Notes under the pieces: generated by a model
Database searches by the model: none
What the model was told of the DNA's origin: nothing
What the model saw: the letters and a program-made list of their open reading frames with translations, nothing else
In this document: positions 54,370 through 64,000 of the stretch, piece by piece
How the letters are laid out: every line of letters begins with the position of its first letter
How positions within the stretch are numbered: the first letter of the stretch is position 1
Origin: Massilia soli
GTDB taxonomy: Bacteria; Pseudomonadota; Gammaproteobacteria; Burkholderiales; Burkholderiaceae_D
DNA length: 64,000 bases
Direction: 5' to 3'
NCBI RefSeq assembly: GCF_016809835.1
Contig: NZ_JAFBIL020000006.1
Coordinates: 411,605 to 475,604, forward strand
Translations under genes and position numbers: made by a program

Positions 54370-55920
54370 TCAGGCGTGGTACGCCGATTCGCCGTGGCTG
54401 GTGATGTCGAGGCCTTCGCGCTCTTCTTCTTCCGGTACCCGCAGGCCGATGACCACGTCGACCAGCTTGTAGGCCAGGAACGACACCACGGCCGACCACA
54501 GCACCGTGGTGCCGACCGCCCACAGCTGGGTGACCAGCTGGCCGCCGATCGAGTAATCGGGCGACGGCTTGTTGGTGATGTAATCGAAGATGCCCTGGCC
54601 GCCGAGCGACGGCGCGGCAAACACCGCCGTCAGCAGCGCGCCGACGATACCGCCGACACCGTGCACGCCGAACACGTCGAGCGAGTCGTCGGCGCCGATC
54701 ATGCGCTTGAGGCCAGTTACGCCCCACAGGCAGATGATGCCTGCCAGCAGGCCGATCGCCAGCGCGCCCATCGGTCCGACGAAGCCGCAGGCCGGGGTGA
54801 TGGCCACCAGGCCGGCAACCGCGCCGGAGGCGCCGCCCAGCATCGACGGCTTGCCTTTGAAGATCCACTCGCCCATGACCCACGACACGGTCGCGCAAGC
54901 GGTGGCCAGCAGGGTGTTGATGAAGGCCAGGGCGGCGATGTCGCCCGCTTCCAGCGCCGAGCCGGCGTTGAAGCCGAACCAGCCGACCCACAGCATCGAG
55001 GCGCCGATCATCGTCATCGTCAGCGAATGCGGGGCCATCGATTCGCGGCCGTAGCCGACGCGCTTGCCGATCATCACGGCGCCGACCAGGCCGGCGATTG
55101 CCGCATTGATGTGCACCACGGTACCGCCGGCGAAGTCGAGCGCGCCCATCTGGAACAGGAAGCCCGCCTTGGCGCCCTCTGCAGCCGCGCTGGCCGCGTC
55201 GGTGACCATATCGGGACCGGTCCAGAACCAGACCATGTGGGCGACCGGCAGGTAGCTGAAGGTGAACCACAGCACCATGAACGCCAGCACCGCCGAGAAC
55301 TTGGCGCGCTCGGCGAAGGCGCCGACGATCAGGCCGCAGGTAATGGCCGCAAACGTGCCCTGGAAGGCAACGAACACGAACTCGGGAATCACGACGCCCT
55401 TGCTCCAGGTGGCGGCATAGGCGAACGCGCCCTGTGCAGGATCCCAGATACCGTTGAGCATGGCCCGGTCGAAGCCGCCAATGAAGGCGCTGCCGGCAGT
55501 GAAGGCGAGCGAGTAGCCGTACAGGCACCACAGCACGATGATCACCGAGAACACCATGAAGATCTGCATCAGTACCGACAGCATGTTCTTCGAGCGCACC
55601 AGGCCGCCGTAGAACAGCGCCAGGCCGGGCAGCGACATCATGATGACGAGGATGGTGGCAATGAACATCCAGGCGGTGTCGCCCTTGTTCGGCACCAGCG
55701 GCGCGGCTGCCGGCGCGGCCGCCGGCTCGGCGGTGGCGGCGGTGGCCGGCGCTGCAAGCTCGGGTGCTGCCGCGGGAGCGGCAGGCGTGGCGGCCTCAGT
55801 TGCTGTAGCGGTGGCAGCAGGCGCTGGCGCCTGGGCATCCTGCGCGAAGGCAGGCAGCGAGCCGGTGAGCGCGAACAGTACCGCGGCGCCGGCCAGCCAT
55901 GTTGTTATCGTTTTTTTCAT
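54370..55920 (-). CDS. amtB: Ammonium transporter AmtB with long Ala/Pro-rich N-terminal extension
   Basis: A 516-residue Amt-family channel with about eleven membrane helices. Conserved features include the pore-lining segment PLGGALVH-like GALDFAGGTVVHINAAIAGL and NTLLATACATVSW. A cleavable signal peptide (MKKTITTWLAGAAVLFALTG) is followed by about 55 residues of Ala/Pro/Thr repeats before the first helix, which E. coli AmtB lacks. It closes the torF-glnK-amtB unit; the P-II protein 13 bases upstream is its regulatory plug. Confidence 0.94.
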   Translation of the reverse strand: MKKTITTWLAGAAVLFALTGSLPAFAQDAQAPAPAATATATEAATPAAPAAAPELAAPATAATAEPAAAPAAAPLVPNKGDTAWMFIATILVIMMSLPGLALFYGGLVRSKNMLSVLMQIFMVFSVIIVLWCLYGYSLAFTAGSAFIGGFDRAMLNGIWDPAQGAFAYAATWSKGVVIPEFVFVAFQGTFAAITCGLIVGAFAERAKFSAVLAFMVLWFTFSYLPVAHMVWFWTGPDMVTDAASAAAEGAKAGFLFQMGALDFAGGTVVHINAAIAGLVGAVMIGKRVGYGRESMAPHSLTMTMIGASMLWVGWFGFNAGSALEAGDIAALAFINTLLATACATVSWVMGEWIFKGKPSMLGGASGAVAGLVAITPACGFVGPMGALAIGLLAGIICLWGVTGLKRMIGADDSLDVFGVHGVGGIVGALLTAVFAAPSLGGQGIFDYITNKPSPDYSIGGQLVTQLWAVGTTVLWSAVVSFLAYKLVDVVIGLRVPEEEEREGLDITSHGESAYHA

Positions 55921-55932
55921 TCAGTATTCCCC

Positions 55933-57028
<1,096 letters not shown>

Positions 57029-57106
57029 GGGCGATTCCCTTGGTTTTGTACGTATGGTGTCGTTGCGGATTACAATCTCGGATGACCGGGGGTCAGGTAT
57101 GTCATA

Positions 57107-57121
57107 GCAGGACTCATGCCA
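57107..57121 (-). promoter_or_regulatory. Sigma-54 (-24/-12) promoter of torF-glnK-amtB
   Basis: On the minus strand the site reads TGGCATGAGTCCTGC, with the essential GG and GC exactly ten bases apart, close to the TGGCAC-N5-TTGC consensus. The transcription start would be near 57095, giving a 5' leader of about 65 bases before torF. The NtrC-type site at 57236-57252 lies about 150 bases upstream, where NtrC sites usually occur. Confidence 0.8.
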
Positions 57122-57235
57122 GCGCGTTTTTTGCCCGTCCCGGACTTGTTTTTTAGCCATTCAGACCTATTTTTAGCGTATTCACAGCGGTGCGGCCGGC
57201 CTGATGGCGCCCACCGCACCAGATTAAGACCCGCA

Positions 57236-57252
57236 TGCACCTTGATGGTGCG
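57236..57252 (-). promoter_or_regulatory. NtrC-binding site candidate
   Basis: TGCACC-TTGAT-GGTGCG is a near-perfect dyad matching the NtrC site TGCACC-N5-GGTGCA. It is about 115 bases upstream of the sigma-54 promoter on the minus strand, and 24 bases before the ubiK start on the plus strand, so it could also influence ubiK. It is the only strong match seen; NtrC usually uses two sites, and a second is not obvious. Confidence 0.75.
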
Positions 57253-57275
57253 TCGCCTTTCAACAGGGACATCAG

Positions 57276-57521
57276 ATGGACATGAACAACTTCTTCACCG
57301 ACTTGCAGGGCAAGATCAACCAGGCCATCGAGAGTTCGCCTGCCAAGGACATCGAAAAGAACGTGAAGGCGATGATGACGCAGGGCTTCTCCAAGCTAGA
57401 CCTCGTCACCCGCGAGGAGTTCGATATCCAGGCCCAGGTGCTGGCAAAGACCCGCGCCAAGCTCGACGCGCTGGAAAAGCGCATCGCCGACCTGGAAGCG
57501 GGCATCGACGCCAAACCGTAA
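57276..57521 (+). CDS. ubiK: Ubiquinone biosynthesis accessory factor UbiK
   Basis: An 81-residue protein of the BMFP/UbiK family, with amphipathic N-terminus (MDMNNFFTDLQGKI) and a C-terminal coiled coil (AQVLAKTRAKLDALEKRIAD). UbiK helps UbiJ and the Ubi complex make ubiquinone under aerobic conditions. It is divergent from torF and starts 24 bases past the NtrC-like site. It may be followed by the sensor kinase gene as a separate unit. Confidence 0.9.
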   Translation: MDMNNFFTDLQGKINQAIESSPAKDIEKNVKAMMTQGFSKLDLVTREEFDIQAQVLAKTRAKLDALEKRIADLEAGIDAKP

Positions 57522-57622
57522 TTGTTGTATCTGCGGCGCGCACTGTTGCGCCCGGCCTTTTAGCACCGTCGCGTGTGCTATCGTGCTCAGCTATCAATTC
57601 GGCCGAGTACCGATCACACGCG

Positions 57623-59740
57623 ATGTCCAGCCCCCCTTGCCCTCCCCCGTACGACCTGTTCCAGGGCAGCGACCCGCATCGACAGGTACTGCGCGCCACC
57701 GACTGGTCGCGCAGCGCGGTTGGCCATCCGGATACCTGGCCGCCAGCGCTGCGCAGCAGCGTCGGCCTGATGCTCGATTCGCGCTTTCCGATGTTTGTCG
57801 CATGGGGCGAGGAGCTGACCTTCCTGTATAACGACGCCTACGTCTATCTGCTGGGCGAGAAGCATCCGGCAGCACTGGGGGCGTCCCTGCCGCGCGTCTG
57901 GCCCGAGCTATGGCCACAGGTGCGCCCGCTGATCGACACCGCCTTCAGCGGCCAGGCGACGATGGGCGAAGACGTCACGCGCATGATCCGGCGCAATGGA
58001 CGCGATGAGCCGAGCACGTTCACACTGTCATATTCGCCGCTGCGCGACGAAACCGGCGCCGTCGCGGGCGCCTTCTGCGTGATTCGGGACACCACGGCGC
58101 GCACCCGGCTCGAACAGCGCCAGGCCTTCCAGCTGCGCCTGTCGGACGCGCTGCGTGCGCACACCGAACCGGCGCAAATCCTGTCCGTCACCGCCGAACT
58201 GCTCGGCAAGCACCTTAACGCCAGCCGCGTCCTGTCGGGCGACTACGACTGCGACCAGCACGTGATGACTTTTCATTCGAATTATGCGGTCGCACCGGCG
58301 CTGGAACTGGTCGGCACGTTTCCCGCCGCCAGCTTCGGCAGCGAGAATTTCAAGTCGATCGAAAACGGCACAACCTGGGTATGCGAAGACATCGCGAACG
58401 ACCCGCGTACCAGCACGGGCAATGTGTTTCCAGCTTTCTACGCGCTCGGTATCCGCTCGGCCATCGCAGTGCCGAATCACCGCGCCGGCGCCATCATCAA
58501 CTGCCTGATCATCAACTCCAGCCATCCGCGCGCGTGGCGCGCCGACGAAATTGAAGTGGTCGAGGATGTCGCGCACCGCATGTGGATCGCGGTCGAACGG
58601 GCACGCGCGGAAGCGGCGCTGGTGCAGGCCGACCGGCGCAAGGATCAGTTCCTGGCGATGCTGGCGCACGAGCTGCGCAATCCGCTCGCGCCGATCAGCT
58701 CCGCGGCCGAACTGCTCAAGCTTGGCACGCTCGATCACGACAGGGTGCGCAGCACCGGCGCCCTGATCGCGCGCCAGGTCGGGCACATGACAGGGCTGGT
58801 CGACGACCTGCTCGACGTCTCGCGCGTTACCAGCGGCATGGCCATCATCCAGCAGGAAGACGTCGACATCAAGCGCGTGCTGGCCGCTGCGATGGAACAG
58901 GTACGCCCGCTGATGGAAGCGCGCAAGCACCGCTGCGTGGTGCAGACCGCGCCCGGACATGTCGCCGTGTGCGGCGACTACACCCGCCTGGTGCAGATCG
59001 CGGCCAACCTGCTGCACAACGCCGTCAAGTACACGCCGGAGCATGGCCGCATCGAAGTCGCGCTCGAGGCCAGCGACGAGCATGTGACGCTCAAGGTGGC
59101 GGACAACGGCGTCGGCATTTCGGCCGAACTGCTGCCGCACGTGTTTGAATTATTTTCGCAGGCCGAACGCAGCAGCGACCGCGCGCATGGCGGGCTGGGA
59201 CTTGGCCTCGCGCTGGTCAAGAGCCTGGTTGAACTGCACGGCGGCGCGGTAACGGCGGCGAGCGCCGGCGTCAACGCGGGCAGCAGCTTTGCCGTGCGCC
59301 TGCCGCGGCTGGCCCCGCGCGAGGCACCCGAGGTGGCGGCGTGGCCTGAACGCGGCTCGGCTGCGGCAGGCATGTCGCTGCGCTTGATGGTCGTCGACGA
59401 CAATGTCGACGGCGCCCAGATGCTGGCGATGTTCCTTGAAGCGAGCGGCCACCTGGTCGCGGTGGAGCACAGCGGCCAGGCGGCGCTTGCGCGTGCGGCC
59501 ACCGCCAGCTTCGATGCCTTCCTGCTCGACATCGGGCTGCCGGGCATGGATGGCAAAGAACTCGCACAGCGCCTGCGCCAGCTGCCGCAAGCGCGCGACG
59601 CGATGCTGGTGGCGATTACCGGCTATGGGCTGCCTGCCGACGGCGCCGAATCGCTGAAAGCGGGCTTCGACCATTACATGGTCAAGCCGGTCGATCCGCT
59701 GGCGGTGGCTGAGTTACTTGCGGAAATTGTTCGCGCCTAA
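57623..59740 (+). CDS. Hybrid sensor histidine kinase with PAS, GAF and receiver domains
   Basis: A 705-residue soluble kinase without membrane segments. It has an N-terminal PAS-like domain (about 40-160), a GAF domain (about 170-330), HisKA with H349 in LAHELRNPLAPI, HATPase (NLLHNAVKY, DNGVGIS, GGLGLGLALV) and a C-terminal receiver with D636 in FLLDIGLPGMDG. There is no output domain, so phosphate probably passes to another protein. The ATG at 57623 starts MSSPPCPPPYDLF; the frame is open upstream but without family sequence. Ligand unknown. Confidence 0.9.
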   Translation: MSSPPCPPPYDLFQGSDPHRQVLRATDWSRSAVGHPDTWPPALRSSVGLMLDSRFPMFVAWGEELTFLYNDAYVYLLGEKHPAALGASLPRVWPELWPQVRPLIDTAFSGQATMGEDVTRMIRRNGRDEPSTFTLSYSPLRDETGAVAGAFCVIRDTTARTRLEQRQAFQLRLSDALRAHTEPAQILSVTAELLGKHLNASRVLSGDYDCDQHVMTFHSNYAVAPALELVGTFPAASFGSENFKSIENGTTWVCEDIANDPRTSTGNVFPAFYALGIRSAIAVPNHRAGAIINCLIINSSHPRAWRADEIEVVEDVAHRMWIAVERARAEAALVQADRRKDQFLAMLAHELRNPLAPISSAAELLKLGTLDHDRVRSTGALIARQVGHMTGLVDDLLDVSRVTSGMAIIQQEDVDIKRVLAAAMEQVRPLMEARKHRCVVQTAPGHVAVCGDYTRLVQIAANLLHNAVKYTPEHGRIEVALEASDEHVTLKVADNGVGISAELLPHVFELFSQAERSSDRAHGGLGLGLALVKSLVELHGGAVTAASAGVNAGSSFAVRLPRLAPREAPEVAAWPERGSAAAGMSLRLMVVDDNVDGAQMLAMFLEASGHLVAVEHSGQAALARAATASFDAFLLDIGLPGMDGKELAQRLRQLPQARDAMLVAITGYGLPADGAESLKAGFDHYMVKPVDPLAVAELLAEIVRA

Positions 59741-59826
59741 AACACGCGCACGTTTGGCGAGCGACAAGAAGCATCCGGCCAGCGATTCTAGGATCAGCGA
59801 AGCGCCGTCAACCGTCAGGAATATCC

Positions 59827-61344
59827 ATGAGCCTCGCCGTACTGAAAAGCCGCGCCCTGGCCGGCATGGATGCGCCTGCGGTCAGCGTCGAGGTACATCT
59901 GGCGCGTGGCTTGCCTTCGTTCACCATCGTCGGGCTCGCCGACACCGAGGTGCGCGAGTCGAAAGACCGCGTGCGGGCGGCGCTGCAGAACGCAGGCTAC
60001 GAAATTCCTTCGCGCCGCATCACGGTGAACCTTGCGCCGGCCGACTTGCCGAAGGAATCGGCGCGTTTCGATCTTCCGATCGCGCTGGGCATCCTGGCCG
60101 CTTCCGAACAGATCCCCGGAGACCGGCTCGATCTCTACGAGTTCGCGGGCGAGCTGTCCCTGTCGGGGCAGTTGCGGCCGATACGCGGCGCGCTGGCGAT
60201 GACGTTTGCGATGCACCGCCGGGCGCAAGGCCAGCCGCGCGCTTTCATCCTTCCACTGGCTAACGCCGCCGAAGCCGCGCTGGTGCCGAACGCGCATATC
60301 TATCCTGCCCAGTCGCTGCTGGAGGTATGCGCGCATTTCACGGCGCGCGGCGGCGAGTGCGCGCTGCAGAGGCATCAGCCGATGCCCGTACTCGAAGCGG
60401 CAGCGCACGGCGACTTCGCCGACGTCAAAGGCCAGCTGCAGGCGAAGCGCGCGCTGGAAGTGGCCGCCGCCGGCCGCCACAGCGCGCTGCTGGTCGGCCC
60501 GCCCGGCGCCGGCAAGACCATGCTGGCGTCGCGCTTCGTCGGCCTGCTGCCGCCGATGAGCGACGAGGAGGCGCTGGAAAGTGCCGCGGTCCATTCGCTG
60601 GCGGGCGGTTTCTCGGCGGCGCAGTGGAAGCGGCGGCCGTTTCGCAGGCCGCACCACACGACATCGGGCGTCGCGCTGGTGGGCGGCGGCTCGGTGCCGC
60701 GTCCCGGCGAAGTCTCGCTCGCGCATTTCGGCGTGCTGTTCCTCGATGAGCTGCCCGAGTTCGACCGCCGCGTGCTGGAAGTGCTGCGCCAGCCGCTGGA
60801 GTCGGGAACCATCACCATCTCGCGCGCCGCGCGCCAGGCTGACTTCCCTGCCCGCTTCCACCTGATCGCGGCGATGAACCCCTGCCCTTGCGGCTACCTC
60901 GGGCATCCGTCCAATAAATGCCATTGCTCGACCGACGCGGTGCTGCGCTACCAGGACCGCATTTCCGGGCCGCTGCTTGACCGGATCGATATCCAGATCG
61001 AGGTGCCGGCGATGCTGCCTTCGGCCTTGTCGGCGCATGCGGACGGCGAGCCGAGCGCCGTCATCGCAGCGCGCGTGCTGCGGGCGTACGATCTGCAGCT
61101 GGCGCGGCAAGGGAAGGCGAACGAAGGGCTGAATCCGCGCGAAGTCGACGAGCACTGCCGTCTGGACGCCGCCGGCGCGGCCGTGCTGCGCGAGGCGATG
61201 CTACGCCTGCACTGGTCCGCACGCGCCTATCACCGCGTCCTGAAAGTGGCGCGCACCATTGCGGACCTGGCTGGCAGCCGGGAGGTCCGCGCGGAGCACG
61301 TCTCCCAGGCGGTTCAGTTCCGGCGCGGCCTGCGGGAGCTGTAG
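59827..61344 (+). CDS. comM: YifB/ComM family Mg-chelatase-like AAA ATPase
   Basis: A 505-residue AAA+ protein, with an N-terminal Lon-protease-like fold (SLAVLKSRALAGMDAP), Walker A GPPGAGKTML, Walker B LFLDELPEF, and a C-terminal Mg-chelatase-like domain. ComM proteins are helicases that extend heteroduplex DNA during transformation. Its function with DprA, 48 kb away, is consistent. It is read alone, 86 bases after the kinase. Confidence 0.93.
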   Translation: MSLAVLKSRALAGMDAPAVSVEVHLARGLPSFTIVGLADTEVRESKDRVRAALQNAGYEIPSRRITVNLAPADLPKESARFDLPIALGILAASEQIPGDRLDLYEFAGELSLSGQLRPIRGALAMTFAMHRRAQGQPRAFILPLANAAEAALVPNAHIYPAQSLLEVCAHFTARGGECALQRHQPMPVLEAAAHGDFADVKGQLQAKRALEVAAAGRHSALLVGPPGAGKTMLASRFVGLLPPMSDEEALESAAVHSLAGGFSAAQWKRRPFRRPHHTTSGVALVGGGSVPRPGEVSLAHFGVLFLDELPEFDRRVLEVLRQPLESGTITISRAARQADFPARFHLIAAMNPCPCGYLGHPSNKCHCSTDAVLRYQDRISGPLLDRIDIQIEVPAMLPSALSAHADGEPSAVIAARVLRAYDLQLARQGKANEGLNPREVDEHCRLDAAGAAVLREAMLRLHWSARAYHRVLKVARTIADLAGSREVRAEHVSQAVQFRRGLREL

Positions 61345-61371
61345 CGGCGGCCGTTCTGCTACCATGGCAGC

Positions 61372-61881
61372 ATGCGTACATCACTACTTTCATCCCTGCT
61401 TCTGCCCGTACTGACAGCGTGTCTGCTGGCCGGGTGCAGCCCTACCTATAACTGGCGCGACTACAACAGCCCGGACGCGCCGTACCAGGCCATGTTCCCG
61501 GACAAGCCGGTATCGCACAAGCGCAGCGTCGACCTCGATGGCTTGAACGTCGACATGACGATGACGGCCGCGCAGATCGACGGAACCGTGTTCGCCATCG
61601 GCAGCGCCGAAGCACCCGATGCGGCCAAGGCGCAGGCAGCCGTTGCGGCGATGCGTACCGCGATGGTCAAGAACATCGGCGCCACCGTCACCCGCGAAGA
61701 AAAGAAAGCGTCGTCGATCGACATCGACGCCAAGGGAGCGCAGAACGGCACGCCAATGCGCCTGGTCGGCCATTTCGAAGCACGCGGCAACCGCGTCTAC
61801 CAGGTTATTGTGATGGGCAAGGAGAAGGCCGTTCCGCAGCAGGAAGTCGACATGTTCCTGTCGTCGTTCAAGCCGAACTGA
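61372..61881 (+). CDS. Hypothetical lipoprotein
   Basis: A 169-residue protein with signal and lipobox LLAGC (Cys22). The mature part includes YNSPDAPYQAMFPDKPVSHK and a repeated strand pattern, resembling small outer-membrane or periplasmic lipoproteins of unknown function. It follows comM by 27 bases and precedes the MFS gene by about ten, so probably one transcript, but no functional link is evident. Confidence 0.75.
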   Translation: MRTSLLSSLLLPVLTACLLAGCSPTYNWRDYNSPDAPYQAMFPDKPVSHKRSVDLDGLNVDMTMTAAQIDGTVFAIGSAEAPDAAKAQAAVAAMRTAMVKNIGATVTREEKKASSIDIDAKGAQNGTPMRLVGHFEARGNRVYQVIVMGKEKAVPQQEVDMFLSSFKPN

Positions 61882-61891
61882 CGTGGACGCG

Positions 61892-63130
61892 ATGAGCGGC
61901 ACCTTGCGCGGCGTGCTGGCAGCAAGGGTTTTCCTCTGCTTCGCACTGGGCTACCTGCTGTCTTATGGACTGCGGTCGATCAACGCCGTCATCGCTCCCG
62001 CACTGATACAAGAGATGGCCCTGTCGAATGCCGACATGGGCCTGCTGTCGTCCGCATATTTCGTCGCTTTCGGCTCGCTCCAGCTGCCGCTCGGGATCTG
62101 GCTCGACAAGTACGGCCCGCGCCGCACCGAGTCGGCCCTGCTGGTAGTCGCAGCGATTGGCGCAGCGGTGTTCGCCATGAGCGATTCGCTGGCCGGTTTG
62201 TGGATCGGCCGCGCGCTGATCGGCATTGGGGTGTCGGCCTGCCTGATGGCCGCTTTCAAGGCGTACCGCTTGTGGTTCGCGCCAGAGCAGCAAAGCCAGC
62301 TGGCAAGCTGGATGCTGGTTGCCGGCACCGCCGGCGCGCTGGCCGCGACCGTCCCGGTGACGCTGGCGCTGCCGGCAATTGGCTGGCGTGGCATTTTCTG
62401 GGTCGTGGCGGCGCTGTTGTTGATGGTGTCGGCGGCGATCTTCCTGTCGCTGCGCAGCGTCGAGCGGCACTTCGCGGCGGTCAACTCGACCACTGCGTCC
62501 GGTGCGGGCGATGATGGCGGCTACCGCCGCATCTTCGCGCGGCCCTACTTCCGGCGCATGGCGTCGCTGGGCATGTTCAATCAAGGCGTGTTCGTGGCCC
62601 TGCAGACCTTGTGGGCGGGCCCGTGGATGACGACAGTGCTGGGCAAGTCGCCGCAAGAGGCCAGCGAGATCCTGTTCATGCTGAACCTGGTGCTGATGAT
62701 GGCCTACCTGGCATTGGGCTGGGCCGCGCCGCGGCTGATGGCGCGCGGCGTGAACCCGCACCGGCTCATCGCGGCGGGCATCATTGGCATGGTGCTGGCG
62801 CAGACGGCCATGCTGTTTACCCAGTCGGAACATGCCTGGATACTCTGGCTGGTGCTTGCCCTGTGCGTGCCTGTGACAACCCTGGTGCAGTCTTACCTGG
62901 CGCTGTCATTCCCGGCGGCACTGGCCGGCCGCGCCAACTCAGCGTATAACCTGATGTTGTTCGTCGGCGCATTCGCGACGCAGTGGGGTTTTGGGGTGGT
63001 GGCCGATGGCCTGAAGGCGAATGGAATGCAGGTTGTCGATGCTTTCCGCCTCACCTTGGCCATCGCCGTGGCCTTGCAGACCGCCTCGCTGGTTTATTTC
63101 GTCGCCAGCAAGGCAAAAGCGCATGATTAA
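61892..63130 (+). CDS. Major facilitator superfamily transporter
   Basis: A 412-residue, twelve-helix transporter. The loop-2 motif GIWLDKYGPRRTE and the repeated membrane segments are typical MFS. The substrate cannot be told. The ATG at 61892 (MSGTLRGV) is chosen; a GTG at 61883 would add three residues. It ends an apparent comM-lipoprotein-MFS run. Confidence 0.88.
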   Translation: MSGTLRGVLAARVFLCFALGYLLSYGLRSINAVIAPALIQEMALSNADMGLLSSAYFVAFGSLQLPLGIWLDKYGPRRTESALLVVAAIGAAVFAMSDSLAGLWIGRALIGIGVSACLMAAFKAYRLWFAPEQQSQLASWMLVAGTAGALAATVPVTLALPAIGWRGIFWVVAALLLMVSAAIFLSLRSVERHFAAVNSTTASGAGDDGGYRRIFARPYFRRMASLGMFNQGVFVALQTLWAGPWMTTVLGKSPQEASEILFMLNLVLMMAYLALGWAAPRLMARGVNPHRLIAAGIIGMVLAQTAMLFTQSEHAWILWLVLALCVPVTTLVQSYLALSFPAALAGRANSAYNLMLFVGAFATQWGFGVVADGLKANGMQVVDAFRLTLAIAVALQTASLVYFVASKAKAHD

Positions 63131-63214
63131 ACTGCCCGCATGTACGTGTGCGGGGTGAATGAAAGTGCAGTTCGTGTTATCGTTTAGTCATCAAACGTAA
63201 GATCGGAAAACACC

Positions 63215-63559
63215 ATGTTAATCACATTTCACTCCAAAGCCGCAGCCGACGTCATGATGTACAAAGACCACGCCAAGCGCATCCTCGACTTGCTGCAAAA
63301 AGATAGCGACCAGGGGATTATTACCGCTGCCGAAGCGCCAAAAGCGGTTGAAATCCTCGAGAGGGAAATCGCTGAAAGCCGCTCGCATCCGACGTCGGAG
63401 CAGGTCAAGCGCGACGTCGACGCGCATCATAACGAACAGGGCGACGACACCGACCATGAAGAGATGGAAATCGTGTCGTTCTCGACCCGAGCGTATCCGT
63501 TGCTGGATATGCTGCGCGAAGCACGCAAGGGTGGCTACGACGTGGTGTGGGGCGTGTAA
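63215..63559 (+). CDS. DUF1840 family protein
   Basis: A 114-residue acidic protein beginning MLITFHSKAAADVMMYKDHA, diagnostic of DUF1840, a betaproteobacterial family of unknown function. It has a charged middle with many acidic residues. It has its own 84-base leader and is followed by a palindromic repeat 16 bases after the stop. Confidence 0.9.
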   Translation: MLITFHSKAAADVMMYKDHAKRILDLLQKDSDQGIITAAEAPKAVEILEREIAESRSHPTSEQVKRDVDAHHNEQGDDTDHEEMEIVSFSTRAYPLLDMLREARKGGYDVVWGV

Positions 63560-63574
63560 GCAGCCATCGTATTT

Positions 63575-63678
63575 GTAGGGCGGAAGAGGCCGAAGGCCGT
63601 CATCCGCGGAATTGGCTCGAATACCGTTATCGCTGTTCGAGCCCAATCGGCGGGTGACGCTGCGCTCTTCCGCCCTAC
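63575..63678. repeat. Palindromic intergenic repeat (GTAGGGCGGAAGAG type)
   Basis: GTAGGGCGGAAGAG at 63575-63588 is exactly inverted as CTCTTCCGCCCTAC at 63665-63678; the middle includes a further imperfect stem around TTGGCTCGAATACC and GTTCGAGCCCAATC. It is a dispersed non-coding palindrome related to the short element at 6826-6853. No transposase is present. Confidence 0.75.
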
Positions 63679-63708
63679 GGTCCCGAACAATCACAAATCT
63701 CCAGACGA

Positions 63709-63769
63709 AAAAAAACCCCCGTTTGCACTTAGCGCGAACTTGTGCGCGCTAAGGCTTACGGGGGTTTTT
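63709..63769 (-). terminator. Nested-hairpin terminator of the rRNA operon
   Basis: The outer stem pairs AAAAACCCCCGT (63711-63722) with ACGGGGGTTTTT (63758-63769); an inner stem pairs CTTAGCGCG (63728-63736) with CGCGCTAAG (63745-63753). On the minus strand it follows the 5S gene by 13 bases, and its left arm supplies the terminal T-run. Confidence 0.85.
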
Positions 63770-63781
63770 CTCTTATAACTA

Positions 63782-63895
63782 GCCTGACGATAACCTACTT
63801 TCACACTGGTTGCAGCACTATCATCGGCGCAAAGTCGTTTCACGGTCCTGTTCGGGATGGGAAGGGGTGGGACCGACTTGCTATGGTCATCAGGC
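63782..63895 (-). rRNA. rrf: 5S ribosomal RNA
   Basis: Read on the minus strand, the 114 bases begin GCCTGATGACCATAGC and end GTAGGTTATCGTCAGGC, whose ends pair to form helix I. The internal CCATCCCGAACAGGACCG is the standard loop B/helix III segment. It is the last gene of an rRNA operon whose 23S gene lies beyond the right edge; bases 63896-64000 are the 23S-5S spacer. Confidence 0.96.
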
Positions 63896-64000
63896 ATAAC
63901 TTGTACAAGCAACTGTTCCCAACGGGGCAACAGCGCTTTGAATCTGGAAGAAGTAAGTTTTATATCAAAATCAGTTTTGAAGTCTTGCAGACCTATAACT

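Noticed and set aside
63691..63930. 79-residue frame across the end of the rRNA operon
   Set aside because: It overlaps the 5S gene and terminator and is not protein-coding.

Overview
The window is a chromosomal core segment of a high-GC betaproteobacterium, most likely Oxalobacteraceae (Massilia/Duganella/Janthinobacterium group). This rests on the protein families seen (DUF3567, DUF1840, DUF4390, TorF, Smg), on Burkholderiales-type gene orders (LysM-dprA-smg beside def-fmt; rsmB-DUF4390-ntrY-response regulator; mreBCD-mrdA-rodA-rlpA; gshA-gshB-EIIA-HPr-EI; metX-metW) and on the 5S rRNA sequence. No prophage, insertion sequence, CRISPR array or tRNA was seen. Almost all the DNA is coding, and the long antisense reading frames are by-products of GC-rich codon use.

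Layout. 1-2006: the end of an OsmC-like gene, coq7, an unrecognised gene and a Rieske protein gene standing without petB/petC. 2153-6857: an accessory-looking unit made of an operator-like palindrome, an ABC ATPase, a 1189-residue fusion of ABC permease and M1-type aminopeptidase, and the broken start of a third gene running into a palindromic repeat. 6918-14371: topB, smg, dprA and a LysM gene on the minus strand, with def-fmt on the plus strand. 14368-21781: an orphan BrnA-like antitoxin gene, full-length metH, an SPW membrane protein, an EAL-HDOD protein, a class II glutamine amidotransferase and DUF3567. 21890-27383: a two-component operon (rsmB, DUF4390, ntrY, a response regulator without AAA+ domain, and a small CobW-like protein with no P-loop). 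27566-33606: argS, SPOR protein, dsbA-like, SDR, birA, coaX, SPOR protein. 33614-40375: the cell-shape cluster, minus strand. 40686-43969: gatCAB. 44069-49310: pyrE, exonuclease III, a pseudouridine synthase, an M48 protease, metW and metX. 49331-54232: EI, HPr, EIIA-Man type, gshB and gshA. 54370-57028: torF, P-II and amtB on the minus strand, behind a sigma-54 promoter and an NtrC-type site read directly from the sequence. 57276-63559: ubiK, a hybrid sensor kinase, a comM-like gene, a lipoprotein, an MFS transporter and DUF1840. 63575-64000: a palindromic repeat, the terminator of an rRNA operon and its 5S gene, minus strand.

How the genes work together. The shape cluster builds the Rod complex, and three SPOR-domain proteins lie nearby. 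NtrY with its response regulator, together with the NtrC/sigma-54-type control region before torF-glnK-amtB, suggests two nitrogen-responsive units. The PTS proteins have no sugar permease beside them and look like a regulatory phosphorelay. The least conventional parts are the transporter-peptidase unit, the P-loop-less CobW-like protein coupled to the response regulator, the orphan BrnA with its repeated half-sites, and the long inverted repeat that reaches the pyrE stop codon.
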